Origin: Chlorobium sp. N1
Lineage (GTDB): Bacteria > Bacteroidota > Chlorobiia > Chlorobiales > Chlorobiaceae
Length of the DNA: 64,000 bases
Assembly (NCBI RefSeq): GCF_004332115.1
Contig: NZ_SJPA01000002.1
Coordinates: 124,001 to 188,000 of the forward strand
Direction: 5' to 3'
In this document: piece by piece, positions 35,681 through 43,685 of the stretch
Layout of the letters: each line of letters starts with the position of its first letter
Numbering within the stretch: the first letter of the stretch is position 1
Translations under genes and position numbers: made by a program
Notes under the pieces: model-generated
The model's database searches: none
The model's input: the letters and a program-made list of their open reading frames with translations, nothing else
Told to the model about the DNA's origin: nothing

Positions 35681-37612
35681 CTATATCTGGACCTGTACGC
35701 CGATCTCGATGACCTGTCCGGAGGGAAGGTCGTAGTAGGCCGTGGCGCTGAGCGCATTGCGGGCCATGAGCGCGAAGAGCTTCTTGCGTGAAGGGAACAT
35801 CTTCGTCTTCTCGCCGGCGACGATCTTTTCGCGGCTGAGGAAGAAGCTGATGCCCTCGGGCTTGAAGTTCAGCCCCAGGTGGTTGGCCAGCGCCAGCACC
35901 TGGCTGATGTTGGGGTACTCGAGGAATCCGTAGCGGGCGATGACGCGCGTGAAGCCGTCGCCGAGACGGTCGACCTCGACCTTGCGGCTGTTCGGCACCC
36001 TCGGCACCCGCTCCGTGCTGAAGTGGAAGATGGCCACCTCGGAGTGCAGCACCTTGTTGTGGCGGAGGTTGTGCAGGAGCGCGATCGGCACCACGTCGGG
36101 GTTGGCGGTGAGGTAGACCACCTGCCCCTGCACCCGCTGCGGCTGCTGCAGGGCGAGGCTCTGCATGAACTCGTCGACGGTGAGGGTGCGGTCCTTGAGC
36201 TGGCGGAGCAGGAGCCTGCGGCCCTGCTTCCAGGTGTTCATGAGGGTGAACATGACGAGGCCGACGGCAAGCGGGAACCATGCGCCGTGGAAGAGCTTGC
36301 TCATGCTGGCGCCGAAAAAGGAGAGGTCGATCACGGCAAAGAGCACCACCAGCGTCCAGGTCAGCGGCCGGCTCCACTGCCAGAGGTCGCGGGCCACGAA
36401 GAAAAAGAGGATGGTCGAGATCAGCATGGTGGTCGTCATGCTGGCACCGTAGGCTGCGGCCAGCCTGCTTGAGGAGCCGAACCCGAGCACGAGGCCGATG
36501 GTCGCGGCCATGAGCGCCCAGTTGGCGGCCGGCACATAGATCTGGCCGAAGTGGCTGGCGGAAGTATGGGTCACCGTCAGGCGCGGCAGATAGCCGAGCT
36601 GGATGGCCTGCTGGGTGATGGAATACACTCCGGTGATCAGCGCCTGCGAGGCGATGACGGTAGCCACGGTGGCCAGCAGCACCATCGGAATCATCGCCCA
36701 GGAGGGAACGAGCGCATAGAAGGGGTGGCTTGCGGCCTCGGGCGAAGCGATGAGGAAGGCGCCCTGGCCGAAATAGTTCAGGAGCAGCGCCGGCAGGACG
36801 AAGAGCACCCAGGTGAGGCGGATCGGGCGGCGCCCGAAATGGCCCATGTCGGCGTAGAGCGCCTCGGCGCCCGTGACGGCGAGGAAGACGGCGCCGAGCA
36901 CCAGGAAGCCGTGCAGCTTGTTGCTGATGAGGAAGTTGATTCCGTGCCAGGGCATCACAGCCTGGAGGATCTGGGGGTATTTGATGATCTCGATGATCCC
37001 GAGCGTGCCGAGGCAGAAGAACCAGAGCAGGATGATCGGCCCGAACAGCGCTCCGAGCCGCGCCGTTCCGTTATGCTGGAAAAGGAACAGCCCGGCAAGG
37101 ATGCCGACCGTCGCGGGAATGACCATGTCGGAAAACGCCGGGGCGATGATCTGCAGACCCTCCGTAGCGCTGAGCACCGAGATGGCAGGCGTGATCATCG
37201 CCTCGCCGAGCAGCACGGAGGAACCGAAGAGACCTATGGATACGAGGGCCCAGCGGTTCCGCTTCTTTTCAATGCACTGGCCGATGATGAGGGCGGTGAG
37301 CGCAAGGATGCCTCCCTCCCCCTCGTTGTCGGCCCGCATGATGAAGGTCAGGTACTTGAGGCTCACGATCAGAATCAGCGCCCAGAACAGGAGCGAGAGG
37401 ACCCCGAGGATGTTGGCGGTGTTGACCGCGATGCCGTACTCGCCGTGGAAACACTCCCTGATGGCGTAGAGCGGGCTGGTGCCGATATCTCCGAACACCA
37501 CGCCGAGTGCGGCAAGCGCAAGCCCCGCGAATTTCTTGAGTCCCTGCTGGCCGGCCGGAACGGCGCCGGCGCCATGCAGTTCCGGCTCGCCTGTCTTGGA
37601 TGGAATGCTCAT
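35681..37612 (-). CDS. kup: Low-affinity potassium uptake protein Kup
   Basis: 643 aa. K+/H+ symporter of the KUP/HAK/KT family with about 12 inner-membrane helices and a C-terminal cytoplasmic domain. Signatures: ALGVVFGDIGTSPLYAIREC, TFIMRADNEGEGGILALTAL, LLGEAMITPAISVLSATEGL and TALEALYADMGHFG-type segment (here GAEALYADMGHFGRRPIRLT). The C terminus VIEIGVQVQI is intact. ATG at 37612 is chosen over an in-frame codon at 37663 that adds a Pro/Ser-rich leader. A long non-coding stretch of about 460 bases lies upstream, so a structured leader or distant promoter is possible. Confidence 0.95.
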   Translation of the reverse strand: MSIPSKTGEPELHGAGAVPAGQQGLKKFAGLALAALGVVFGDIGTSPLYAIRECFHGEYGIAVNTANILGVLSLLFWALILIVSLKYLTFIMRADNEGEGGILALTALIIGQCIEKKRNRWALVSIGLFGSSVLLGEAMITPAISVLSATEGLQIIAPAFSDMVIPATVGILAGLFLFQHNGTARLGALFGPIILLWFFCLGTLGIIEIIKYPQILQAVMPWHGINFLISNKLHGFLVLGAVFLAVTGAEALYADMGHFGRRPIRLTWVLFVLPALLLNYFGQGAFLIASPEAASHPFYALVPSWAMIPMVLLATVATVIASQALITGVYSITQQAIQLGYLPRLTVTHTSASHFGQIYVPAANWALMAATIGLVLGFGSSSRLAAAYGASMTTTMLISTILFFFVARDLWQWSRPLTWTLVVLFAVIDLSFFGASMSKLFHGAWFPLAVGLVMFTLMNTWKQGRRLLLRQLKDRTLTVDEFMQSLALQQPQRVQGQVVYLTANPDVVPIALLHNLRHNKVLHSEVAIFHFSTERVPRVPNSRKVEVDRLGDGFTRVIARYGFLEYPNISQVLALANHLGLNFKPEGISFFLSREKIVAGEKTKMFPSRKKLFALMARNALSATAYYDLPSGQVIEIGVQVQI

Positions 37613-38072
37613 TCGTGAAGGGGAAGGTGGAGGGTCGCCTCCGCTGAGGCCCGGGGGCCGCATAATCGGAAACGGTCGGGAAGCGACTGCCGGCTCCGGG
37701 CCGGCGTAGAGATGCGGATGCCCGTCACGGGGAGATGGCGCAGGGCCGGATTGCCGGCGGCGCCAAATATCGGGGCAACAATAACGGGTCTTGCTGTCTG
37801 CATACGGAATCGTTCAATGCGATGCACCTCTGTGCAGGTGGCAATATAGGCAATAGTTGCCAAACCAAACAATGCGAAGCGGGAACTCCGCGAGGCGGAA
37901 CCCCCCGCAACAACGAATACTATTCACAATAAAAGAATCGGAACGCGCCATTTCGGCCGGAATGCTTTCAAAAACAAAGAGGAAAACAAAAGCAAGCGGC
38001 ATAGGCCGAACCCGGAAAACCCCCATAGAAACAGCCACCACAGCCTACAACCATGGGAGCGGAGGGCCGGAT
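37613..38072. other. Non-coding region upstream of kup and rlpA
   Basis: About 460 bases without a credible gene. The minus strand has a plausible kup promoter (TTGTTT, 18 bases, TATATT, near 37845-37875). It also has a GCACCT...AGGTGC hairpin near 37823-37840, a GAATA-G-TATTC palindrome near 37915-37925 and AT-rich stretches. I could not match it to a known riboswitch. Confidence 0.5.
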
Positions 38073-38102
38073 TTGCACAACTGCGGGGCGCAGCCGTATA
38101 TT
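38073..38102 (+). promoter_or_regulatory. Predicted promoter of the first rlpA-like gene
   Basis: TTGCAC and TATATT are spaced by 18 bases, a good sigma70-type match, about 100 bases upstream of the lipoprotein start codon. Confidence 0.5.
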
Positions 38103-38202
38103 AACGGACGAACCCGCATGAATATCAAGCCGATTTTTATTCATACGGAGGGCCTCCCGGCACATGCGCGGCAGGCTGAACGCGAACCAAACCCAACACC
38201 TC

Positions 38203-38697
38203 ATGGGCATCAGGAAACACGCCCTCCCCCTTCTCGTCCTTCTGGCGGCAGGCACCTTCACCTCCTGCCAGAGCTCGCTCCAACTGTCCGACAGGGCCCC
38301 TCGCACCGACGCCGGAACGGCACCCGAATGCGAAGCGGTTGCCGAGCACACCGCCGTCGACAGCAGCTGCGGCCTCTTCCTCGTGACCGAAGGAATCGCT
38401 TCATACTATGCCGGACGCTTCCACGGCCGCATGACGGCCAACGGCGAGATCTTCGACATGAACGCCCTGACGGCCGCGCACCGCACCCTGCCCTTCGGCA
38501 CCTGGGTGCGGGTGACCAACATGGAAAACGGCAGAGAGGTGGTGGTGCGCATCAACGATCGCGGCCCGTACATCGACGGGCGGATCATCGACCTGTCGCG
38601 GGAGGCTGCCCGCGAGATCGGCCTCATCAGGCCGGGAACGGGAGAGGTGAAGCTCGAGGCGTTCGAATCGAACCCGGAAGAGGCCGTCAGCGGCTGA
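38203..38697 (+). CDS. rlpA: RlpA-like septal ring lytic transglycosylase lipoprotein (copy 1)
   Basis: 164 aa. Signal peptide with a probable lipoprotein Cys at about residue 22 ([10 protein letters not shown]). Double-psi beta-barrel domain: [20 protein letters not shown], with the family Tyr-Tyr and the Asp in [19 protein letters not shown], and [20 protein letters not shown], whose D in NDRGP is the catalytic-type Asp. RlpA cleaves denuded glycan strands at the septum. No SPOR domain is present. An in-frame ATG at 38164 would spoil the signal peptide, so 38203 is preferred. A second copy follows 104 bases downstream. Confidence 0.9.
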   Translation: MGIRKHALPLLVLLAAGTFTSCQSSLQLSDRAPRTDAGTAPECEAVAEHTAVDSSCGLFLVTEGIASYYAGRFHGRMTANGEIFDMNALTAAHRTLPFGTWVRVTNMENGREVVVRINDRGPYIDGRIIDLSREAAREIGLIRPGTGEVKLEAFESNPEEAVSG

Positions 38698-38801
38698 GAG
38701 GCACCAGCGGAAAAGGAGGCCGCCGCACCGCAGGCGACGGCCGATTATGTCGTACATTGAGGAGTAAGGACAGCAGCATCGCCTCAACCAGGCCCGCCCC
38801 C

Positions 38802-39224
38802 ATGGCAGCAATGAGACCGATCAAAAGACTCGCCGCCGCGGCGCTTCTCGTCGCGGCAACCCCTTCAGCCCCCGCCGCACAGGAAAGCACGCCCGACACT
38901 GCGGCGGTCGCCGGCATGCACGCCGCTCCCTCGTTCGTCGACGAAGGCAGGGCCTCCTATTACGCGCTCCGCTTCAGTGGGCGCAGGACAGCCAGCGGAG
39001 AAAAGCACGACCGGGACAGCCTGACGGCGGCGCACCGCACGCTCCCCTTCGGCACCAGCGTACGGGTCACGAACCTCTCGAACGGCAGGGAGGTGGTCGT
39101 GCGCATCAACGACCGGGGACCGTTCAGGAAAGGAAGGATCATCGACGTCTCGCCGGCCGCGGCCAGGAAGATCGGCATCATCAGGAGCGGAACGGCGAGG
39201 GTCCGCATCGAAACCATCGACTGA
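38802..39224 (+). CDS. RlpA-like double-psi beta-barrel protein (copy 2)
   Basis: 140 aa. Signal peptide at residues 1-28 ([19 protein letters not shown]), with no Cys at the cleavage point, so it is periplasmic rather than a lipoprotein. The barrel domain is collinear with copy 1: [39 protein letters not shown] and [20 protein letters not shown]. An ATG nine bases further in (38811) is an alternative start. Sequence likeness shows a tandem duplication followed by change of anchoring. No SPOR domain. Confidence 0.88.
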   Translation: MAAMRPIKRLAAAALLVAATPSAPAAQESTPDTAAVAGMHAAPSFVDEGRASYYALRFSGRRTASGEKHDRDSLTAAHRTLPFGTSVRVTNLSNGREVVVRINDRGPFRKGRIIDVSPAAARKIGIIRSGTARVRIETID

Positions 39225-39228
39225 ACGG

Positions 39229-39900
39229 CTACTCCGGCCGTTTCTCCATCACCCTCTTGTAGTATGAGGCGCTGGTATAAAGCGCCGCGGCGGGATTGTG
39301 GCCGAGCACCCGGTCCTTGACGATGAGCGTCGTGGCGGGCGCCTCCGAGTGTTTGCAGAAAAGCGCGTCGTGGCCGACGCAGAGGCCGACGACCACGTTC
39401 AGGTCGGACTTCCAGTCGTTCAGCAGCCGGGCCTGCAGGATCGGGTTGCAGGCCCCCTCGAACTGCCCGGGCTTCAGCTTCAGCTCCTCGGGGATGCCCA
39501 CCTCCGCCTTGTCGAGGGAGCCGGCCTTGCAGAGCGCCGCCCGGTACTCGAATCCGTTCGCCTTCAGGATCCTGCCGAAAAGCCGGGTCTCGCCGATGAG
39601 ACCCACGCAGGTGGCGATGCCGACCCTGCGGGCGCCGATCCTCCGTGCGAATTCGATGATTTCCTCGACCCGGGTGAGCTTGCCGTAGAACAGCCCCTCG
39701 ACCTCGGCCGCCGCCCGGGACACCCTGGCGTCCATCGACTCCCCTCCGTATTCGGCGGCAACGCGCCGGAGCGCCTCGTCGTCCAGCGCCTCGCCGGGGC
39801 AGAAGGGAGGAAACTCGCCTTCACGGCGGTAGCAGTTGAGGGTGCCGCACTCGAAGCAACCGGGCTCGTGGGCCGGACCTTCGCTCTTCTCTGTAGCCAT
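39229..39900 (-). CDS. DUF1847 metal-binding family protein
   Basis: 223 aa. N-terminal Cys cluster CFECGTLNCYR then PPFC. The centre carries RIGARRVGIATCVGLIGETR and GFEYRAALCKAGSLDKAEVG. C-terminal half: EGACNPILQARLLNDWKSDL, VVGLCVGHDALFCKHSEAP and TLIVKDRVLGHNPAAALY. The spacing of conserved Cys matches the DUF1847 family, thought to bind metal or an Fe-S cluster; biochemical role unknown. It converges with the second rlpA-like gene across a 4-base gap. Confidence 0.85.
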   Translation of the reverse strand: MATEKSEGPAHEPGCFECGTLNCYRREGEFPPFCPGEALDDEALRRVAAEYGGESMDARVSRAAAEVEGLFYGKLTRVEEIIEFARRIGARRVGIATCVGLIGETRLFGRILKANGFEYRAALCKAGSLDKAEVGIPEELKLKPGQFEGACNPILQARLLNDWKSDLNVVVGLCVGHDALFCKHSEAPATTLIVKDRVLGHNPAAALYTSASYYKRVMEKRPE

Positions 39901-40101
39901 AATCCATCACGGAGAAACGCGCCCGAAGGACGCCATTGGTTAAAGACAGGCATCAGCCATTAGTCTCAATAAAGCATAATAATTCGACATGGCACCCTGC
40001 AGCCCTCCGGTAGCCCCCCCTCTTCGAACAACGGCACCGACATGCCACCGTAAGCGTCAATACCAATCCATCATGAATCGCACCATACCAGAGACCGAGC
40101 C

Positions 40102-40371
40102 ATGTTGAGACTGATTTCCACATGGAATGCAGACGGACACTGCTTCGTACGATGGAGGTATCCGAGCATGGTGAGGCTCCAGCAGCTCAAGCCGAGACTC
40201 CAGGGCGAACTCCGGCAACGGCTCTCGAACTCCTGCATGCATGTGAAGGGTTACGGAGGGGCGAAACGGTGTGTCGGCATCGCCCTCAAATACGGCTACA
40301 CCCATGTAAACCAGTTCACCACAGCCTTCCGCAAACAGTTCGGCTACACGCCCGGCAGCATTCGCCAGTAA
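40102..40371 (+). pseudogene. Chimeric remnant: reverse-transcriptase 5' end fused to an AraC-type tail
   Basis: 89-codon frame. Residues 1-60 follow the N terminus of the reverse transcriptase encoded at 42753 (MVRLQQLKPRLQGEL, CMHVKGYGGAKRCVGIA). From there on the protein is LKYGYTHVNQFTTAFRKQFGY and TPGSIRQ, the second HTH and end of an AraC/XylS regulator. No catalytic RT motif and no first HTH remain. The junction is exactly at the end of the repeat shared with the RT gene. Read as a pseudogene made by recombination; a short expressed chimera cannot be ruled out. Confidence 0.7.
40105..40285 (+). repeat. 181-bp repeat, copy A
   Basis: 181 bases matching copy B (42753-42933) without gaps, about 160 identities, and a sharp stop on both sides. 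Mismatches are clustered, mainly in a roughly 20-base block in the middle. Confidence 0.9.
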
Positions 40372-40620
40372 CGGATCAATCATCCTCCGACCCGGGATGC
40401 CGAAAGATTGTGGCGTCAGCTATTTTCAGCAATGGAACAACATCCCGTATCAAGCGCAAGGCATACAGCACAAAGCCCGGCGGCTCAGGCGGGTCTTTAG
40501 AGCACTGCACGTGCACACTCAATGACGAGGCGCCGCCTGTTCGAAATCGCCGGAACCGGCACCCACGATGAACAAAATGGGCCGCGTCACCGTTAAAAGC
40601 TACATTGACGGGAGAGCAAT

Positions 40621-41568
40621 GTGTCAACAGTCACCCCCAAACCCCAGCCCCTCATGAGCCTTTTCATCCTCCTCGGCCTCGCCCTTTTCCTCCTCGCCAT
40701 GGCCAACCCCACAAACAACCCCGCCGTCCGAAGAATGGCAGGCGTCCTCAGGATCGCAGGAGTCGTGGTCGTTCTCATCGGCATCTTCTCTTCAGCCGTC
40801 AGGATCGTGGAGCCCGGCAAGGTGGGCGTGAAAAACCTCTTCGGCAAGGTCCAGGCCGCCACACTGAAAAGCGGCCTGAACATCATCAATCCGCTGGCCA
40901 AAGTCGAGCTGTTCGACATCACGACCCAGAGTTACACCATGTCCGACTCGGAACAGGAGCGCTCGCAGCTCAGCGACGGCCCGATCAGGGTGCTGAGCGC
41001 CGACGGCCTCGAGGTCACCATCGACATGACCGCGCTCTACCGGATCAACCCTGAACAGGCCCCCGCCATCCGCCGCGAGATCGGGCCGGGCTACACCTAC
41101 ATCGACAAGATCGTCCGCCCGACCGCCCGGACCAGGATCCGCGACAACGCCGTGATGTACAACGCCATCGACCTCTACTCGAAAAAACGCGACGAGTTCC
41201 AGGCGAACATCTTCGAGAGCATCAGCAAGGATTTCGAAAAGCGAGGCATCATCCTCGAAAACCTGCTGGTGCGCAACGTCTCCCTGCCCGAATCGGTGAA
41301 ACTGGCCATCGAAGCCAAGATCAACGCCGAACAGGAGGCCCAGAAGATGCAGTTCGTCCTGCAGAAGGAGACCCAGGAGGCCGAGCGCAAGCGCGTGGAG
41401 GCCAAGGGCATCTCCGACTACCAGCGCACCATCTCGGAATCGCTGAACGAAAAGCTCCTCAAATACGAGGAGATCAAGGTGCTGCAGAACCTCGTGAAGA
41501 CCGAGAACTCGAAAGTCATCATCCTCGGTGAGAGCAAGAACGCCTCCATGCTCATCGGCGACAAGTAA
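40621..41568 (+). CDS. Prohibitin/SPFH-domain membrane protein
   Basis: 315 aa. Two hydrophobic N-terminal segments (about residues 12-28 and 40-60), then a full SPFH/Band 7 domain: AVRIVEPGKVGVKNLFGKVQ, GLEVTIDMTALYRINPEQA, YIDKIVRPTARTRIRDNAV and GIILENLLVRNVSLPESVK. A C-terminal coiled coil follows (AEQEAQKMQFVLQKETQEAE). These proteins form ring scaffolds in membranes and guard proteases such as FtsH. Start is GTG at 40621 with GGGAG seven bases upstream; an in-frame ATG at 40654 would lose the first helix. Monocistronic; an inverted repeat follows. Confidence 0.9.
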   Translation: MSTVTPKPQPLMSLFILLGLALFLLAMANPTNNPAVRRMAGVLRIAGVVVVLIGIFSSAVRIVEPGKVGVKNLFGKVQAATLKSGLNIINPLAKVELFDITTQSYTMSDSEQERSQLSDGPIRVLSADGLEVTIDMTALYRINPEQAPAIRREIGPGYTYIDKIVRPTARTRIRDNAVMYNAIDLYSKKRDEFQANIFESISKDFEKRGIILENLLVRNVSLPESVKLAIEAKINAEQEAQKMQFVLQKETQEAERKRVEAKGISDYQRTISESLNEKLLKYEEIKVLQNLVKTENSKVIILGESKNASMLIGDK

Positions 41569-41586
41569 CGCCGCAACGCCCCGACG

Positions 41587-41620
41587 ATGCGGATCAGGAA
41601 CCTCACGCCCTGATCCGCAT
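41587..41620. repeat. Inverted repeat after the prohibitin gene
   Basis: Perfect 12-bp arms ATGCGGATCAGG / CCTGATCCGCAT with a 10-base loop. There is no T run on either strand, so it is a transcript-end stem or mRNA stabiliser rather than a classical terminator. The following 280 bases to the toxin gene hold no credible gene. Confidence 0.7.
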
Positions 41621-41899
41621 GGCCGGACCGTGCCTTCCCGCCAGACATCCCCCCCCCGAAAGCGCCACGCCGCCACAGTTCCCCGAAGGGAGAGCGCACC
41701 GGTTTCCGTCGCGATATGAACGATCATCCGTGCAGTCCCGAAACCTCATTCCCGGATCAGCAGGGACAATATGCCACAGGCCGGCCTCCGGCTGTTCGTC
41801 AATCAGGACCGCACGCTAAAGGGAACCCAAACGGAGAAATACCAAGAAAACAGCGCGACGGGAGATTCATGCAATCCCGGAACTACGCGTCTGATCCGG

Positions 41900-42232
41900 C
41901 TAGAAGCGCGGCCGTATGGCCCGCTCAACAAGCAACAGCTGCAAATCGCGCCGGCCGTCAAGAACGCAGTGGACGAATACGTCTCCCTCGACGAGGCGAT
42001 AGATGATTCGATAGGGCTTGCAGTGGATTTCACGGAACTCACCGATGCCGATACGCTCCAGCTCCGGAGGAAGGTGCCCCCGATCCGGAAACGCCGAAAG
42101 CGAAAGGCATGATGTCCTCAACTCGTCAATCAGCCGATCGGCCCTGCCGACGGAATCGACATGGGCAACATACCGCCAGATAGCGAGAATATCCTCTTCC
42201 GCATCAACAGCCATATGCACCCGGCTCTTCAT
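41900..42232 (-). CDS. ParE/RelE-family toxin
   Basis: 110 aa. ParE-like toxin fold: KSRVHMAVDAEEDILAIWRY (N-terminal helices), LSLSAFPDRGHLPPELERIG, EFREIHCKPYRIIYRLVEGD and VFVHCVLDGRRDLQLLL. The FREI...YRIIYR...VLDGRRD order is the family signature. ParE toxins act on gyrase and RelE relatives on mRNA; which applies is not clear. It starts inside the antitoxin stop (4-base overlap), so expression is coupled and antitoxin comes first. Confidence 0.85.
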   Translation of the reverse strand: MKSRVHMAVDAEEDILAIWRYVAHVDSVGRADRLIDELRTSCLSLSAFPDRGHLPPELERIGIGEFREIHCKPYRIIYRLVEGDVFVHCVLDGRRDLQLLLVERAIRPRF

Positions 42233-42513
42233 ACGGGCCTCTTTTCGTCAATGCGCTTCCGGATCAAGTCGAACGACTCTTCAACGGGACGGAAATTCCC
42301 ACGGGCAATACTTTCCGTCGACTGCGCAAGAATCTTGAGCAGCGCCAGGCTTTCCTGGGTCTGTTCATACGTACGAACATCCTGCAGTACAGCCCGCGCC
42401 TCACCATGATGGGTTATGATCATGGTTTCCCCGCTGGAACAAACTTCCCTGATAAGCTCTGAAGCATGGGCTTTGAGATAGCTTATCGGCTTGATCGAGT
42501 CACTGTATTTCAT
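42229..42513 (-). CDS. Phd/YefM-family antitoxin
   Basis: 94 aa from the ATG at 42513 (GGGAG six bases upstream). Phd/YefM N terminus: DSIKPISYLKAHASELI, then TMIITHHGEARAVLQDVRTY, the DNA-binding dimer half. The C-terminal part (SIARGNFRPVEESFDLIRKR) should wrap the toxin. It binds its own promoter in family members. An in-frame ATG 24 bases upstream gives a basic leader and is less likely. Pairs with the ParE-like gene it overlaps. Confidence 0.88.
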   Translation of the reverse strand: MKYSDSIKPISYLKAHASELIREVCSSGETMIITHHGEARAVLQDVRTYEQTQESLALLKILAQSTESIARGNFRPVEESFDLIRKRIDEKRPV

Positions 42514-42640
42514 TGTTGTCTCCCGAGTTTTGACCACAAGTCAGGCTGAATTATAGTCATCTTTACAAGAAAGGCAAACTGGCTATAAAAGCATCCGATC
42601 TGTTGCACGAGGCACTACCATACTGACCCAGGTCGGGAAT

Positions 42641-42702
42641 GTCACTTTTTTTGCCCGTGACCTATTTTATAAGGAAGGAGTTGCGTGGGCAGAAAAAGTG
42701 AC
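42641..42702. repeat. Inverted repeat, 16-base arms
   Basis: GTCACTTTTTTTGCCC and GGGCAGAAAAAGTGAC match at 15 of 16 positions across a 30-base centre. It is placed 50 bases before the reverse-transcriptase repeat. It could be the ends of a lost insertion sequence or a hairpin linked to the reverse transcriptase. Confidence 0.75.
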
Positions 42703-42752
42703 ATACCAATGGAAAGCCGGATCAGTTCCCATAACTCGAGCACCAGACAGTC

Positions 42753-42933
42753 TTGAGACTGATTTCCACATGGAATGCAGACGGACACTCCTTCGTGAGA
42801 TGGAGTTATTCGAGCATGGTGAGGCTCCGGCAGCTCAAGCCGAGACTCCAGGGCGAACTCAAAGAGACCCTCTCTCGATCCTGCATGCATGTGAAAGGAC
42901 ACGGAGGGGCGAAACGGTGTGTCGGCATCGCCC
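42753..42933 (+). repeat. 181-bp repeat, copy B (5' end of the reverse-transcriptase gene)
   Basis: Same unit as copy A at 40105. Here it is continuous with an intact reverse-transcriptase frame, so B is the parent or the complete version. Confidence 0.9.
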
Positions 42934-43589
42934 ATCACATGAGCCGCCGGTACCCGTTCATTGCCAGGTTCGACATCCGCCACTACTACGAGAGCATCGA
43001 CCACGAGGCACTGCTGGATCTTCTGAAGAGAAACGGAGCCGGAGAAGAGAGCATTGCTGTCGTGGAGGAGTACCTGAAGCTTCCGGACATGAGCGCCAGC
43101 GGAAAGGGGATGATCGCCGGAGGGGTGATCTATCCGTTGCTCGGCGCTCTCTACCTCTTACCACTCGATACGGCCATGAAGCAGCGGGAGAAGGGCGGAG
43201 GGATCATCTACCGCCGCTACATGGACGACTTCTTCATCTTCGCCGATACGAGGTGGAAACTGAGGAAAGCGATCAAGGAGATGTATCGGGTACTCGGCGA
43301 GCTCAAGCTTACCGTCCATACCAACCAAAAACGGTTCATCGGCAGAACCAAAGGAGGGTTCGACTTCCTCGGCTACAGGGTCTCAGCCACTGAAGGCCTG
43401 CAACCATCCACGGAAAGCATCAGGCGCAGGAACATGCATATCCGCCGGCTTCATGAGCAAGGAGCCGGTAAAGACCGGCTCCGGCAGTATGTCATCAGGT
43501 GGCGGCTCTGGCTGTGTGGAGGGGTTGGGGAACTGATGGGGGAGAAAAGACAACGCCCAGAAGGAGATCTCCTGGGCGCTGTTGACTGA
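42753..43589 (+). CDS. Group II-like reverse transcriptase
   Basis: 278 aa from a TTG at 42753 (other in-frame starts: ATG 42819 and 42888). RT motifs: CMHVKGHGGAKRCVG (motif 1-2 region), FDIRHYYESID with the first metal Asp, GGVIYPLLGALYLLPLD in place of the QGxxxSP loop, RRYMDDFFIFADTRWKLRKA with the YxDD catalytic box, and FIGRTKGGFDFLGYRVS. No maturase (X/HNH) domain and no group II intron RNA were recognised. The TRWKLR and FDFLGY pattern is that of stand-alone group II-like RTs of unknown role. A CGCCCAG/CTGGGCG hairpin overlaps the stop codon. Confidence 0.85.
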   Translation: MRLISTWNADGHSFVRWSYSSMVRLRQLKPRLQGELKETLSRSCMHVKGHGGAKRCVGIAHHMSRRYPFIARFDIRHYYESIDHEALLDLLKRNGAGEESIAVVEEYLKLPDMSASGKGMIAGGVIYPLLGALYLLPLDTAMKQREKGGGIIYRRYMDDFFIFADTRWKLRKAIKEMYRVLGELKLTVHTNQKRFIGRTKGGFDFLGYRVSATEGLQPSTESIRRRNMHIRRLHEQGAGKDRLRQYVIRWRLWLCGGVGELMGEKRQRPEGDLLGAVD

Positions 43590-43685
43590 ACATAGTATAA
43601 AAAACGCATCGAACATGATCTAACATTATTAGCATTAGCGAACCTCTAAACAATGTCTAACGCGAGGTAGGGCGTCCCGCCTGCA

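Noticed and set aside
40105-42933. Diversity-generating retroelement (repeat A as variable repeat, repeat B as template)
   Set aside because: The 21 differences between the 181-bp copies include G/C, G/T and C/T changes and are not restricted to adenines of one copy on either strand. The repeat lies inside the RT coding region itself, and no avd gene or C-type-lectin target is seen.
40057-43004. Minus-strand small frames repeated at 40057-40383 and 42642-43004
   Set aside because: They are the antisense of the 181-bp repeat, and their likeness to each other follows from that repeat. The plus-strand frame has RT motifs, so they are shadows.
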